DNA of 33,591 nucleotides from Burkholderiales bacterium (GTDB lineage: Bacteria > Pseudomonadota > Gammaproteobacteria > Burkholderiales > SG8-39), in contig CAKKSJ010000276.1 of NCBI GenBank assembly GCA_919902965.1, positions 1 through 33,591 on the forward strand. The letters are read 5' to 3'. The position numbers were made by a program, and so were the translations under genes. A model generated the notes under the pieces. That model saw only the letters and a program-made list of their open reading frames with translations. It was not told where the DNA came from and made no database searches. Numbering within the stretch: the stretch's first letter is position 1; every line of letters starts with the position of its first letter. Of the stretch, positions 22,175-29,494 are shown in pieces.

Positions 22175-22181
22175 GCATAAG
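22175..22181 (-). other. Left boundary of the cassette array (R'-like box)
   Basis: On the gene strand this reads CTTATGC, 44 bases upstream of the methyltransferase start. Its TTATGC is the complement of GCATAA in the box that closes the methyltransferase cassette (21486-21492). The short region between here and the ugpQ stop (22205) could be a remnant attachment site, but only a four- to six-bp stem (CGCC-AACC-GGCG) is visible. Confidence 0.4.
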
Positions 22182-22204
22182 GTCGTCGCCAACCGGCGGC
22201 CCGC

Positions 22205-22945
22205 TTAGCTGAAGTCCGGCGCAATCAGGTCCAGCCGGTCGGTGACAATCGCGTCGACGCCCCAATCGAGCAGCACGCGCGCAGTCTCCGGGTCGTTGAC
22301 GGTGTAGCACAGCAGCCAGTAGCCCGCCTCGCGCACCGCGCGCGCCTGCTGCGGCAGCAGCATGCGGTAGTCGCAGTGCAGCGACACGCAGCCGAGCTTT
22401 TGCATCCAGTGTTTCCAGTCGGCCGGGATGGTCTGGGTCAGGCCGCCGCGCGGCAATTCCGGCACCGCTTCCCTGGCGGCAGCGAGCGCTGCGGGCTGGA
22501 ACGAGCACAGCAGGGGCTGCACCGCCGCGCCGCGCCAGAGTTCGCGCGCGGCGCGCGCCGCCGCTGTGCCGGTCTGCGCTTCGAATCCCTTGCTTGGCTT
22601 GATTTCGATGTCGGCCCAGAGCCCGAGTTCCACGCACAAGCGGCCCGCCTGCTCGAAGCTCGGCACGGGTTCGCCGGCGTGTTGCGCGGAGAACCAGCTG
22701 CCGGCGTCGAGCGTGAGCATGTCGCGGTACGCGGTCGCGGCGATAGCGCCGCTGCCGCTGGTGGTGCGCGCCAGCGTCTCGTCGTGCATCAGGATCGGGG
22801 TGGCGTCGCCGGCCAGCATGACGTCGAATTCGACCCCGGCAAAGCCGAGTTGCTTCGCCTTGCGCATGCCGGCGAGCGTGTTTTCCGGCGCAAGCGTGCC
22901 GCCGCCGCGGTGCGCGATGATGCGCGGATAGGGCCAGGGCTTCAT
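22205..22945 (-). CDS. ugpQ: Glycerophosphodiester phosphodiesterase
   Basis: 246-residue cytoplasmic GDPD that hydrolyses glycerophosphodiesters to sn-glycerol-3-phosphate and an alcohol. The GDPD signature is intact: AHRGGGTLAPENT (catalytic H12), VEFDVMLAGD metal ligands and PILMHDETL with the second catalytic His near residue 54. Lower blocks DIEIKPSKG and LCYTVNDPE complete the TIM barrel. The ATG overlaps the stop of the DUF4442 gene by four bases (ATGA). In Ugp operons ugpQ follows ugpB-A-E-C. Here ugpB and a ugpC fragment lie upstream on the same strand, so this is the surviving end of a broken operon. Confidence 0.94.
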   Translation of the reverse strand: MKPWPYPRIIAHRGGGTLAPENTLAGMRKAKQLGFAGVEFDVMLAGDATPILMHDETLARTTSGSGAIAATAYRDMLTLDAGSWFSAQHAGEPVPSFEQAGRLCVELGLWADIEIKPSKGFEAQTGTAAARAARELWRGAAVQPLLCSFQPAALAAAREAVPELPRGGLTQTIPADWKHWMQKLGCVSLHCDYRMLLPQQARAVREAGYWLLCYTVNDPETARVLLDWGVDAIVTDRLDLIAPDFS

Positions 22946-23388
22946 TTTTGTTTCTTCCGTATATATAGCGTATGCACCACGCGGGCGACCACTGCGCCGG
23001 CTTCGTTTTTGACTTCCACCGGAAATTGCGGCAGGTATTTCTCGCCAGCGGCGGTGTGCGCCTTGATGTCGGCGATGGTCGCGTCGTCAATCGCGAAATG
23101 CGCATGCACCTTGCTCTTTTCGGCAATCAGGTATTCGATTGCGCCGCCTTTGTGCGACACCACATAAGCGCTGCCGAGGATGTGGATCAGCATCAGCATG
23201 TAGAACGGATCGGTCATGGCATAGAGGCTGCCGCCGAAATGGGTGCCGATGTAATTGCGGTTATGCCACTTGCGCGAGAGTTCGACCTCGATCTCGCGGT
23301 AATCGGGCGCAATGCGCTTGACGCGAATGCCGGTGGCGCGAAACGGCGACCACAGGTTCATGCCGACGCGCAGCCACCTCGCTTTCAC
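22942..23388 (-). CDS. DUF4442 hotdog-fold (thioesterase-like) protein
   Basis: 148-residue protein of the DUF4442 hotdog family: NLWSPFRATGIRVKRIAPDY, then WHNRNYIGTHFGGSLYAMTD and FYMLMLI. The fold is that of acyl-CoA thioesterases, but the catalytic chemistry of DUF4442 is not established. The start is uncertain. GTG at 23388 places the N-terminus at VKARWLRVGMN, where the family normally begins. An ATG at 23433 would read through a perfect hairpin (23401-23424) and has a ribosome site only one or two bases away. It is translationally coupled to ugpQ by a four-base overlap. Confidence 0.8.
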   Translation of the reverse strand: MKARWLRVGMNLWSPFRATGIRVKRIAPDYREIEVELSRKWHNRNYIGTHFGGSLYAMTDPFYMLMLIHILGSAYVVSHKGGAIEYLIAEKSKVHAHFAIDDATIADIKAHTAAGEKYLPQFPVEVKNEAGAVVARVVHTLYIRKKQK

Positions 23389-23400
23389 GGTTGAATACGA

Positions 23401-23424
23401 TATGAGGGGATATGTCCCCTCATA
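23401..23424. repeat. 24-bp inverted repeat at the DUF4442-ugpQ start
   Basis: Two perfect 10-base arms (TATGAGGGGA, 23401-23410, and its complement 23415-23424) flank TATG. It sits 12 bases upstream of the likely GTG start, so it would occur in the 5' leader. There is no T-run on either strand. It could be an operator or an RNA hairpin limiting translation; identity unknown. Confidence 0.7.
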
Positions 23425-23473
23425 CTCCCCCAAGTCAGGGCCGCTTCGGCAATTCGGAATCGGCTTGGGTAAG

Positions 23474-23670
23474 TCAAGCGATCTCCAGGCGCTCGGGTCG
23501 GATGCCCATCACCGGTTCGCGTCCGCTGAGCACTGCCGGCACTGGCACGGAAAGATGTACGCCGTCGGCGAGCGCAAAGCCGGATGTATCTGCGCGGCCA
23601 CGCAGGAAATTCATTGCGCGCGAGTCGACGAATCCGGCGACGTACTGGGTTGTCGGGCGCTGATTCGCCG
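23474..23670 (-). pseudogene. ugpC: Internal fragment of ugpC (ABC transporter ATPase)
   Basis: The minus strand reads QRPTTQYVAGFVDSRAMNFL and, further on, SGREPVMGIRPERLEIA before a TGA at 23474. This is the end of the ATPase domain and start of the C-terminal domain of UgpC/MalK-type ATPases (consensus RPANTFVAGFIGSPAMNFL ... LGIRPEHL). Walker A, Walker B, the signature motif and the last about 90 residues are missing. It lies between ugpB and ugpQ, exactly where ugpC belongs in the operon. Confidence 0.75.
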
Positions 23671-23691
23671 ATCGCGACCTCGCCGCCGGTG

Positions 23692-23771
23692 CTAGGCTGG
23701 CACAAAATCCTCCAGCTTCGCCGCCAAGAACAGGCTATCTTGCCTCCCGTCGTACCCCGTTTACACGTCAT
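23692..23771 (-). pseudogene. N-terminal stub of an IS transposase
   Basis: From the ATG at 23771 the minus strand gives MTCKRG and, after a one-base frame change, DGRQDSLFLAAKLEDFVPA followed by TAG at 23692. This resembles the opening of IS5/IS1182-group transposases (Q-D-x-L-F ... LEDxVPxDHPLR). Only about 26 residues survive. It lies between ugpB and the ugpC fragment, so an insertion at this spot, followed by deletion, would explain the loss of ugpA, ugpE and most of ugpC. Confidence 0.6.
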
Positions 23772-23796
23772 CGAAATTCAACAGCCTGTCAGCGCC

Positions 23797-25122
23797 TCAA
23801 CGCTTGCCAGCCTTGTAGGCGTGCTCGAACTTGCGCAACTCGGCGTTGCCGCGGGTCACCGCGTCGTCCAGCGCCTGTTTCGGTCCCTTCTTCCGCGCCC
23901 ACACCGCTTCCAGTTCCTCGTCGATGATGTCGCGGATCTGCGCGAAATGGCCCAGACGTATGCCCCTGGAGTCCTTGGTCGGCTGGTGCAGCAGCAGTTG
24001 CTGGACGGCGATATCGGCGCCGGGGTTGGCTTCATAGTAGCCCTGTTTCCTGGTGAGTTCGTAGGCCGCTTTGGTAGTCGGCAAATAGCCGGTTCTCTGG
24101 TGCCACTCGGCCTCGATCTCCGGCGAGGAAATGAAAGTGAAAAATTTCGCCACGCCCTTGTACTCGGCCGGCTTTTTGCCCGCCATCGCCCACAGGCTCG
24201 CGCTGCCGACGATCGTGTTTTGCGGCGCGCCCTTTACATCCTCGTAGTAGGGCAGTTGCGCCACGCCGAATTCGAACCTGGAATTGCGCTTGATGTTGGC
24301 GTAGGCGGAGGAAGAACTGGTCAGCATGGCGCAATCGCCGCCATAGAATTTCGCCTCGGCCTCGTTCCTGCGGCCGGCGTAGTCGAACAGCCTCGACTTG
24401 ACCCAGGACGAGAGCTTGGCGATGTGCCGCAGCATGATCTGGGTGTTGAACATGAGCTCGGCGTCCAGGCCGCCGTAGCCGTTCTGCTTGGTGGCGAATT
24501 CTAGGTTATGCCAGGCGCTCATGTTCTCCAGTTGCACCCAGGATTGCCAGCCGGTGGTGAAGCCGCAAGCCATGCCCGCGTCCGTGACTTTTATCGTTGC
24601 CGCCTCCACCTCGTCCCAGGTCTCGGGCGGCTTGGAAGGATCGAGCCCCGCTTTCCTGAACGCGTCCTTGTTGTAGAAGAACACCGGGGTGGAGCTGCTG
24701 AATGGCATCGACAGCATGCGTCCCTGGGTATCAGTGTAATAGCTGGCGACTGCCGGTATGTAGGCTTTGGGGTCAAACTTTTCCCCCGCCTGGGCCATCA
24801 CCTGGTACACCGGCTTGATCGCTTTTGCGCCCGCCATCATGGTGGCGGTGTCGGCCTCGGATATCTGTACCAAGTGCGGAGCCTTGCTGGTGTGAAACGC
24901 CGCCACCGCTGCGCGCATCGACTCGCCGTATGTGCCCTTGAACTCCGGTATTACCTTGTAGGCCGATTGCGCGGCGTTGAACTTGTCGGCGATGTCGTTG
25001 ACGGAATCGCCCAGGTCGCCGGTCATCGAGTGCCACCACTTGATCTCGATGGCGGCCTGGACGCTACCCGCAGCGAATGCGCAGGCCGCGGCGAGTGCGA
25101 GGCAAAGCTTCTTGGTCCTCAT
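23797..25122 (-). CDS. ugpB: Second sn-glycerol-3-phosphate-binding protein UgpB
   Basis: 441-residue, full-length paralogue of the gene at 1-1154. The signal peptide is residues 1-22 (ending GSVQA), followed by IEIKWWHSMTGDLG. Family blocks such as MPFSSSTPVFFYNKDAFRKA, GGDCAMLTSS and the C-terminal SRGIRLGHFAQIRDIIDEEL are intact. The ATG at 25122 is used because AAGGGAAG precedes it; an in-frame start at 25167 lies before that site. The following permease genes ugpA and ugpE are absent and only fragments of ugpC remain, so this binding protein either serves a permease encoded elsewhere (perhaps with the copy at the left edge) or is an orphan. Confidence 0.93.
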   Translation of the reverse strand: MRTKKLCLALAAACAFAAGSVQAAIEIKWWHSMTGDLGDSVNDIADKFNAAQSAYKVIPEFKGTYGESMRAAVAAFHTSKAPHLVQISEADTATMMAGAKAIKPVYQVMAQAGEKFDPKAYIPAVASYYTDTQGRMLSMPFSSSTPVFFYNKDAFRKAGLDPSKPPETWDEVEAATIKVTDAGMACGFTTGWQSWVQLENMSAWHNLEFATKQNGYGGLDAELMFNTQIMLRHIAKLSSWVKSRLFDYAGRRNEAEAKFYGGDCAMLTSSSSAYANIKRNSRFEFGVAQLPYYEDVKGAPQNTIVGSASLWAMAGKKPAEYKGVAKFFTFISSPEIEAEWHQRTGYLPTTKAAYELTRKQGYYEANPGADIAVQQLLLHQPTKDSRGIRLGHFAQIRDIIDEELEAVWARKKGPKQALDDAVTRGNAELRKFEHAYKAGKR

Positions 25123-25314
25123 ACTACTTCCCTTGCGAAACGAGGAGTGAGGGATGCAAGGAAACACTTATCGCCGATGCCCATAGTCCTTGCGATGTTA
25201 CAGCAATCCCAGCCTTGCCATGGGTTTTCCATCCGCGCCGGGATGGCGCACCATGGGCCGGTGACAGCCTATGCTAACATCGGTGCAAGCATTGCATTCG
25301 CATTACACGACACT

Positions 25315-26289
25315 ATGCCGCCTAGCCGCTTCGATCTGCTGCGCCTGCTCTCGGACGCGCGCCTGCGTTCCGGCGCCGCCCTGGCGCGCGAACTGGGCAC
25401 CACGCCTGCCGCCATTCAACGCGGGCTGCGCGAACTGCAGGATCTTGGTCTCGAGATGCACCAGCGGGCCGGCCGCGGCTACCGCCTGGCCGAAGCCTAC
25501 GACTGCCTGGACGCCGCCGCAGTGCGCGCGCAGCTCGGCGCGCGGGCGCAGCATTTCCACCTGGAACTGCTCGATACCTGTAGCTCCACCAATACGCTGT
25601 TGCTCGAGCGTGCGCGCAGCGGCGCACCCTCCGGCAGCGTACTGGCCTGCGAACTGCAGAGCGCCGGCCGCGGCCGGCGCGGCAATGACTGGCAATCCGG
25701 TCTGGGCGGCAGTCTCACTTTTTCCCTGCTGTGGCGCTACGCGCAGGGTGCCGCCGGCCTCTCCGGCCTGTCGCTCGCAGCCGGCGTGGCGTGCGCGCGC
25801 GCGCTTGCGTCCCTGGGGATCGCCGGCGTGCAGCTCAAGTGGCCGAACGACCTGCTGCACGCCGGGCGCAAACTGGGCGGGATACTGATCGAGGTGCAGG
25901 GCGGTACGGCGGGCCCCTGCGCGGCGGTGATCGGCATAGGGCTCAACCTGCGCCTGCGCGCGGGCCTGCGCACTGCCATCGCGCAAGCGGTGACCGACCT
26001 TGCCTCGATCGGCGAACAGCTGCCGCAGCGCAACCGCCTGCTTGGCGCCGCGCTGATCGAACTGGAGCAGGTGCTCACGCAATTCGCACGGTACGGGTTT
26101 GCGCCGCTGCGCGAGGAGTGGATGGCGCGCCATGCGCATCAGGGCAGGCCGGTCACGCTTTCCTCGGGCGCGGGCAGGACGATAGCGGGCGTGGCCGCGG
26201 GCGTGGCCGAGGACGGGGCCTTGTTGCTGGATACGGCGTGCGGCCTGGAACGTTTCGTCAACGGCGACGTGTCGCTGCGCGCCGCCTGA
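25315..26289 (+). CDS. birA: Biotin-[acetyl-CoA-carboxylase] ligase / biotin operon repressor BirA
   Basis: 324-residue bifunctional BirA. Residues 1-60 form the winged helix (FDLLRLLSDARLRSGAALAR, RGLRELQDLGLEMHQR), so it may also repress biotin synthesis. The catalytic domain has the biotinyl-AMP loop GRGRRGNDW, followed by LKWPNDLL and GGILIEVQG; the SH3-like C-terminal domain ends LERFVNGDVSLRAA. The frame is open far upstream without recognisable protein, so the ATG at 25315 is chosen where BirA similarity begins. It lacks a ribosome site and may be leaderless. The 190 bases before it are shared with the divergent ugpB. In related bacteria birA is followed directly by coaX; here mlrC intervenes. 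Confidence 0.92.
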   Translation: MPPSRFDLLRLLSDARLRSGAALARELGTTPAAIQRGLRELQDLGLEMHQRAGRGYRLAEAYDCLDAAAVRAQLGARAQHFHLELLDTCSSTNTLLLERARSGAPSGSVLACELQSAGRGRRGNDWQSGLGGSLTFSLLWRYAQGAAGLSGLSLAAGVACARALASLGIAGVQLKWPNDLLHAGRKLGGILIEVQGGTAGPCAAVIGIGLNLRLRAGLRTAIAQAVTDLASIGEQLPQRNRLLGAALIELEQVLTQFARYGFAPLREEWMARHAHQGRPVTLSSGAGRTIAGVAAGVAEDGALLLDTACGLERFVNGDVSLRAA

Positions 26290-26399
26290 AACGGGCGCTC
26301 CTTGCGGGCAGGGCGCGCTTGTCGCGCCGCGCCGATTCACGCTAATCTTGTGCATCGCCGGCGCCAGTCTGCGCGGTTCGAGACCAGCATGGAGTACGC

Positions 26400-27905
26400 A
26401 TGAGCAAGCGCTTTGTCATCGCGATGATCAAGCACGAGACGAATACCTTCTCGCCGATCGCGACGCCCTTGTCGGCCTTCGGCCACGGCAACGGGCCGGG
26501 CTACGGCGCGGATGCCGAGGCGGCATTTGCCGGCTCCAACACGCCATTCGCTGCATTTCTGGACATCGCGCGGCGCGAGGGCGCCGAAGCGGTCACGCCG
26601 ATTGCGGCCGAATCCTGGCCCTCGAACATGGCGACGCGCGCCACATTTGAAGCGCTGCTGCAGCCGCTGGAGGAGGCGGTGCGCGCGGGCTGCGACGCGT
26701 GTTTTCTCGATTTGCACGGCGCCATGGTGGTCGAAGGCCATGAGGACGCCGAAGGCGAGATCCTCAAACGCCTGCGCCGCATCCGCGCCGACTTGCCGAT
26801 CGCGGTCACATTCGACTACCACACCAACCTGTCCCCGGATATCGTCGCCAACGCCAGCGTCATCACCGGCTACAAGACCTACCCGCACATCGATATGTAC
26901 GAGGCGGGGATGCGCGCGGGCGACATTCTGGCCAGATCGCTGCGCGGGGAGGCGCGCGTGGCGATGGCCTGGGGCTGGCTGCCGCTGCTGTCTTCGGTCA
27001 TGCGCCACGCGCCCGAGGACGGTCCCTCGGGCGAGATTCTCGATTATGCGCGCGCCATGGAAAAATCAGGCCGCGTGCTCGCTGCCACCCTGCTGCCCGG
27101 CTTCCCGCATGCCGATACGCCTTACACCGGTGTATCCGCCGTGGTCGTGGCCGACGCACTTGCGCACGCGGGGGCCCAGGCCGCGGCGCAGCAGGTGTGC
27201 GAGCGCATGCTCGCCATCGCCTGGGAACGGCGCACCGAATACGTGTTCCATGCCGAGCCGCTGGCGCGATCAGTGGCACGGGCACGCGCCTTGGGCACGA
27301 GCCGCCACGCGGGTCCGATCCTGCTGATCGATCACTGCGACAACTGCGGTTCGGGGGGCAGTCAGGATGTGATGCTGGTGGTGGAGGAGATTCTGCGGCA
27401 GAACCTGGACGATATCGCCATCGGCCCGATCCGCGACCCGCAGGCGGTGGCGCAGATGGTCGCGGCGGGCATAGGCAGCAATGTCACGCTCCTGCTCGGC
27501 GGCAAGACCGACATGCCGGCTATCGGCCTTGCAGGCAGGCCGCTAGAACTCACCGGGCGCGTGCGCAACATCACCGACGGCGAGATTGTGTTCACCGGGC
27601 CGATGTACACCGGGGTGAAAAGCCACCTCGGTCGCACCGCCGTGCTCGACAGCGGGCGTGCGCAGATCGTCGTCACCGAGCGCCATCATGAGCCTTTCGA
27701 CCTGGTGATTTTCCGCCATTGCGGCATCGAGCCGACGAAAAAGAAATTCATCATGCTGAAATCGCGCATCCATTATCGCGCCGGATTCAAGCCGATCGCC
27801 GCGCATATCGTCGAATGCGCCGGCGCCGGCGTTACCAATGCCGACCTGTCGGTTTACAACTACCGCAAGCTGGCGCGGCCGATTTTTCCCCTGGATGCTA
27901 TTTAA
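26400..27905 (+). CDS. M81-family metallopeptidase (MlrC/microcystinase C-like)
   Basis: 501-residue zinc-dependent hydrolase of the MlrC family. The N-terminal domain opens with VIAMIKHETNTFSP and contains DLHGAMVVEGHEDAEG and TFDYHTNLSPDI, the conserved His/Asp-rich metal segments. The C-terminal MlrC domain carries LIDHCDNCGSGGSQDV and GVKSHLGRTAVLDSGRAQIV. In microcystin degraders MlrC cleaves the linear tetrapeptide, but most homologues occur in bacteria with no link to microcystin and have unknown peptide or amide substrates. The ATG has GGAG five bases upstream. It sits between birA and coaX, an unusual place for such a gene. Confidence 0.9.
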   Translation: MSKRFVIAMIKHETNTFSPIATPLSAFGHGNGPGYGADAEAAFAGSNTPFAAFLDIARREGAEAVTPIAAESWPSNMATRATFEALLQPLEEAVRAGCDACFLDLHGAMVVEGHEDAEGEILKRLRRIRADLPIAVTFDYHTNLSPDIVANASVITGYKTYPHIDMYEAGMRAGDILARSLRGEARVAMAWGWLPLLSSVMRHAPEDGPSGEILDYARAMEKSGRVLAATLLPGFPHADTPYTGVSAVVVADALAHAGAQAAAQQVCERMLAIAWERRTEYVFHAEPLARSVARARALGTSRHAGPILLIDHCDNCGSGGSQDVMLVVEEILRQNLDDIAIGPIRDPQAVAQMVAAGIGSNVTLLLGGKTDMPAIGLAGRPLELTGRVRNITDGEIVFTGPMYTGVKSHLGRTAVLDSGRAQIVVTERHHEPFDLVIFRHCGIEPTKKKFIMLKSRIHYRAGFKPIAAHIVECAGAGVTNADLSVYNYRKLARPIFPLDAI

Positions 27906-27950
27906 GCCCGATTCGCCGTAGAATTAGCGACTCTCCAGTTTCCATTCAGA

Positions 27951-28757
27951 ATGAGCGAAGCCTACAATCTGCTGGTCGACATCGGCAACACCTTCGTCAA
28001 ATGGGGGCGCTATAAGGCGCACTCGAACGCGGCCGCGCATGCGAGCTGCCTCGAATCGGGCCATGCGCTGCTGGAGGAAATCACGGCGCTGGCGCTGCAG
28101 TTGCGCAAGCACCCGGCGCCGGCGCAGATCGTGATTTCGAATGTCGCCGGCACGCGCGTGCGCGCGGCCATGCTGCGCCTGCTCGAGATCTGGCCCGACG
28201 CGCCGCCAGCCTGCTGGGTGATCCCGACAGAGGCGCAATGCGGAGTGAAAAACGGCTACCGCAACCCGGCGCAGCTGGGCAGCGACCGCTGGGCCGCGCT
28301 GATCGGCGCGCGTGCGCTGCATGGGCCGCGCCCGGTGCTGGTGGTGTGCTGCGGCACCGCCACCACCGTCGATCTGCTCACTGCAAGCGGCCAATTCGCC
28401 GGCGGTTGCATCCTGCCGGGCGTCGGCACCATGCTGCGTTCGCTGCACGAGAAAACCGCCGCGCTGCCCGACGCCGATGGGGTGTACACCGAATATCCGG
28501 TGCAGACCGTCGATGCCATCGTCAGCGGCTGTCAGCACGCGCAGGCCGGGGCGGTGGAACGCATTTACGATCTTTATCGGCGCGATCATCCGGATTTGCT
28601 GTGCCTGGTCTCCGGGGGGGCGGCCAAGGCGCTGACCCCGCATCTTTCCATTGTGTTTCGTTACCACGACAATCTGGTGCTCGAGGGACTGCATTGCATC
28701 AGCCGGGCGCCCGCGCAAACCGCGCTGCACGAGCTGCCTGGCGTGAAAAGGGCCTGA
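27951..28757 (+). CDS. coaX: Type III pantothenate kinase
   Basis: 268-residue ASKHA-fold kinase for the first step of coenzyme A synthesis. The phosphate-binding motif is LVDIGNTFVKWG (residues 8-19). The pantothenate-site motif is GSDRWAALIGAR, and the adenosine motifs are CCGTATTVDLL and GGCILPGVGTML. Length is normal. TAGAAT at 27919-27924 could be its own -10 box, 26 bases upstream of the ATG. Three bases separate its stop from the SPOR gene, so the two are cotranscribed, the usual arrangement in betaproteobacteria. Confidence 0.95.
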   Translation: MSEAYNLLVDIGNTFVKWGRYKAHSNAAAHASCLESGHALLEEITALALQLRKHPAPAQIVISNVAGTRVRAAMLRLLEIWPDAPPACWVIPTEAQCGVKNGYRNPAQLGSDRWAALIGARALHGPRPVLVVCCGTATTVDLLTASGQFAGGCILPGVGTMLRSLHEKTAALPDADGVYTEYPVQTVDAIVSGCQHAQAGAVERIYDLYRRDHPDLLCLVSGGAAKALTPHLSIVFRYHDNLVLEGLHCISRAPAQTALHELPGVKRA

Positions 28758-28760
28758 GCG

Positions 28761-29486
28761 ATGCGCCTCCTGTTTTACATATTGATGCTGGCGAACGCGA
28801 CGTTCTTCGCCTACGGCTGGTTCGGGCCGGGCGCTCAGGCAGGCGGTGACGCCCAAATCATCAGCCAGCAACTCAATCCGGAAAAAATCCGTCTGCTCCG
28901 GCCTGAGCAGGTCGGCACGCTTACGCGCGATCCCGCGGCTGCGAAGCCCGAAGCGGTCAAGCCCGAAGCGGTCAAGCCCGAAGCGGCCAAGCCCGAAGCG
29001 GTGAAGTCCGTTTCGGCATGCCTGGAATGGGGTGCTTTCGGCAACAGCGACTTGGCGCGCGTGGAGCAGGCGCTGGCGCCGCTCGCGCTGGGTGCGAAAC
29101 TGAGCCAGCGCAGGCAGGAGGACATTGCGGGTTTTTGGGTCTATATCGGGCCGCTCGCCAGCCGCCAGTTCGCCGTGCAAAAGGCTGGCGAATTGAAGCG
29201 CCTGGGCGTGGACGACTATTTCATCGTGACGGACGACCCGAAGTGGCGCAACTCGGTTTCCCTGGGCGTGTTCACGACCGAAGACGCGGCGAAGTCCCGC
29301 CTCGCAGCCTTGCGCGCCAAGGGTGTGAGGAGCGCCACCATCGGCGCACGCGAGACGCAACAGGGCCGCACATATTTTCAGGTGCGCGACGCCAATCCGG
29401 GCCTGGTGGCAAAGCTGAACGAATTCAAACAGGGCTACGCGGGCACCGAGCTGCGCGAGTGCGCGGCCGATGAGAAGAAAGGATAG
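28761..29486 (+). CDS. SPOR-domain membrane protein
   Basis: 241 residues. One N-terminal membrane anchor (residues 2-21) is followed by a periplasmic Pro/Ala/Lys-rich linker and a C-terminal domain (about 90-210) of the SPOR peptidoglycan-binding type (ACLEWGAFGN, FWVYIGPLASRQFA, DYFIVTDDP, VSLGVFTTEDAAKSRLAALR). SPOR domains bind glycan strands lacking stem peptides at division sites. The linker contains four exact KPEA(V/A) pentapeptides (residues 62-81) from a 15-base DNA repeat. It follows coaX by three bases and precedes the PaiB-like gene by eight. Confidence 0.85.
   Translation: MRLLFYILMLANATFFAYGWFGPGAQAGGDAQIISQQLNPEKIRLLRPEQVGTLTRDPAAAKPEAVKPEAVKPEAAKPEAVKSVSACLEWGAFGNSDLARVEQALAPLALGAKLSQRRQEDIAGFWVYIGPLASRQFAVQKAGELKRLGVDDYFIVTDDPKWRNSVSLGVFTTEDAAKSRLAALRAKGVRSATIGARETQQGRTYFQVRDANPGLVAKLNEFKQGYAGTELRECAADEKKG
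28944..29003 (+). repeat. Four tandem 15-bp units in the SPOR-protein gene
   Basis: AAGCCCGAAGCGGTC is repeated four times in frame, with one change in unit 3 (GCC) and one in unit 4 (GTG), encoding KPEAV-KPEAV-KPEAA-KPEAV. Near-identity at the DNA level suggests recent slippage, so copy number may vary between strains without breaking the frame. Confidence 0.92.
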
Positions 29487-29494
29487 GCGGCAGG

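Larger units (their letters stand above)
18403..22181 (-). mobile_element. Integron-type gene-cassette array without integrase (CALIN-like), probably degenerate
   Basis: Five consecutive units, all with genes on the minus strand, each open with (G/C)TTRRRY or close to it and close with the complement of that same box: methyltransferase (TTATGC/GCATAA), mandelate racemase (TTGGGT/ACCCAA), GNAT stub plus SRPBCC (TTGGGC/GCCCAA), GNAT (TTGGGC/GCCCAA), C39-like (TTGAGC/GCTCAA). Between the boxes of adjoining units lie 57-71 base imperfect hairpins with unpaired bases. The genes are unrelated, single-domain and largely lack evident promoters. The Asp/Glu racemase and the GFA remnant further right may belong to it, but their junctions are unreadable. 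No intI or attI is in the window. Confidence 0.58.

Noticed and set aside
22175..22214. Possible attI or complete attC upstream of the methyltransferase
   Set aside because: Only about 40 bases with a four- to six-bp stem; no attI-like direct repeats and no integrase nearby. Only the boundary box was kept.
23429..23469. CCCAAG/CTTGGG inverted arms resembling the attC-like outer boxes, next to the ugpC fragment
   Set aside because: Only 41 bases, inner stem GCCG-CTT-CGGC of four pairs, no cassette gene; too short for attC and likely coincidence.
24508..25314. An open plus-strand frame extending birA upstream to 24508
   Set aside because: The extension is antisense to ugpB and has no similarity to known domains; BirA similarity begins at 25315.
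26308..26330. GC-rich inverted repeat after birA as a terminator
   Set aside because: A six-bp stem (GGCGCG/CGCGCC) without any T-run on either strand.
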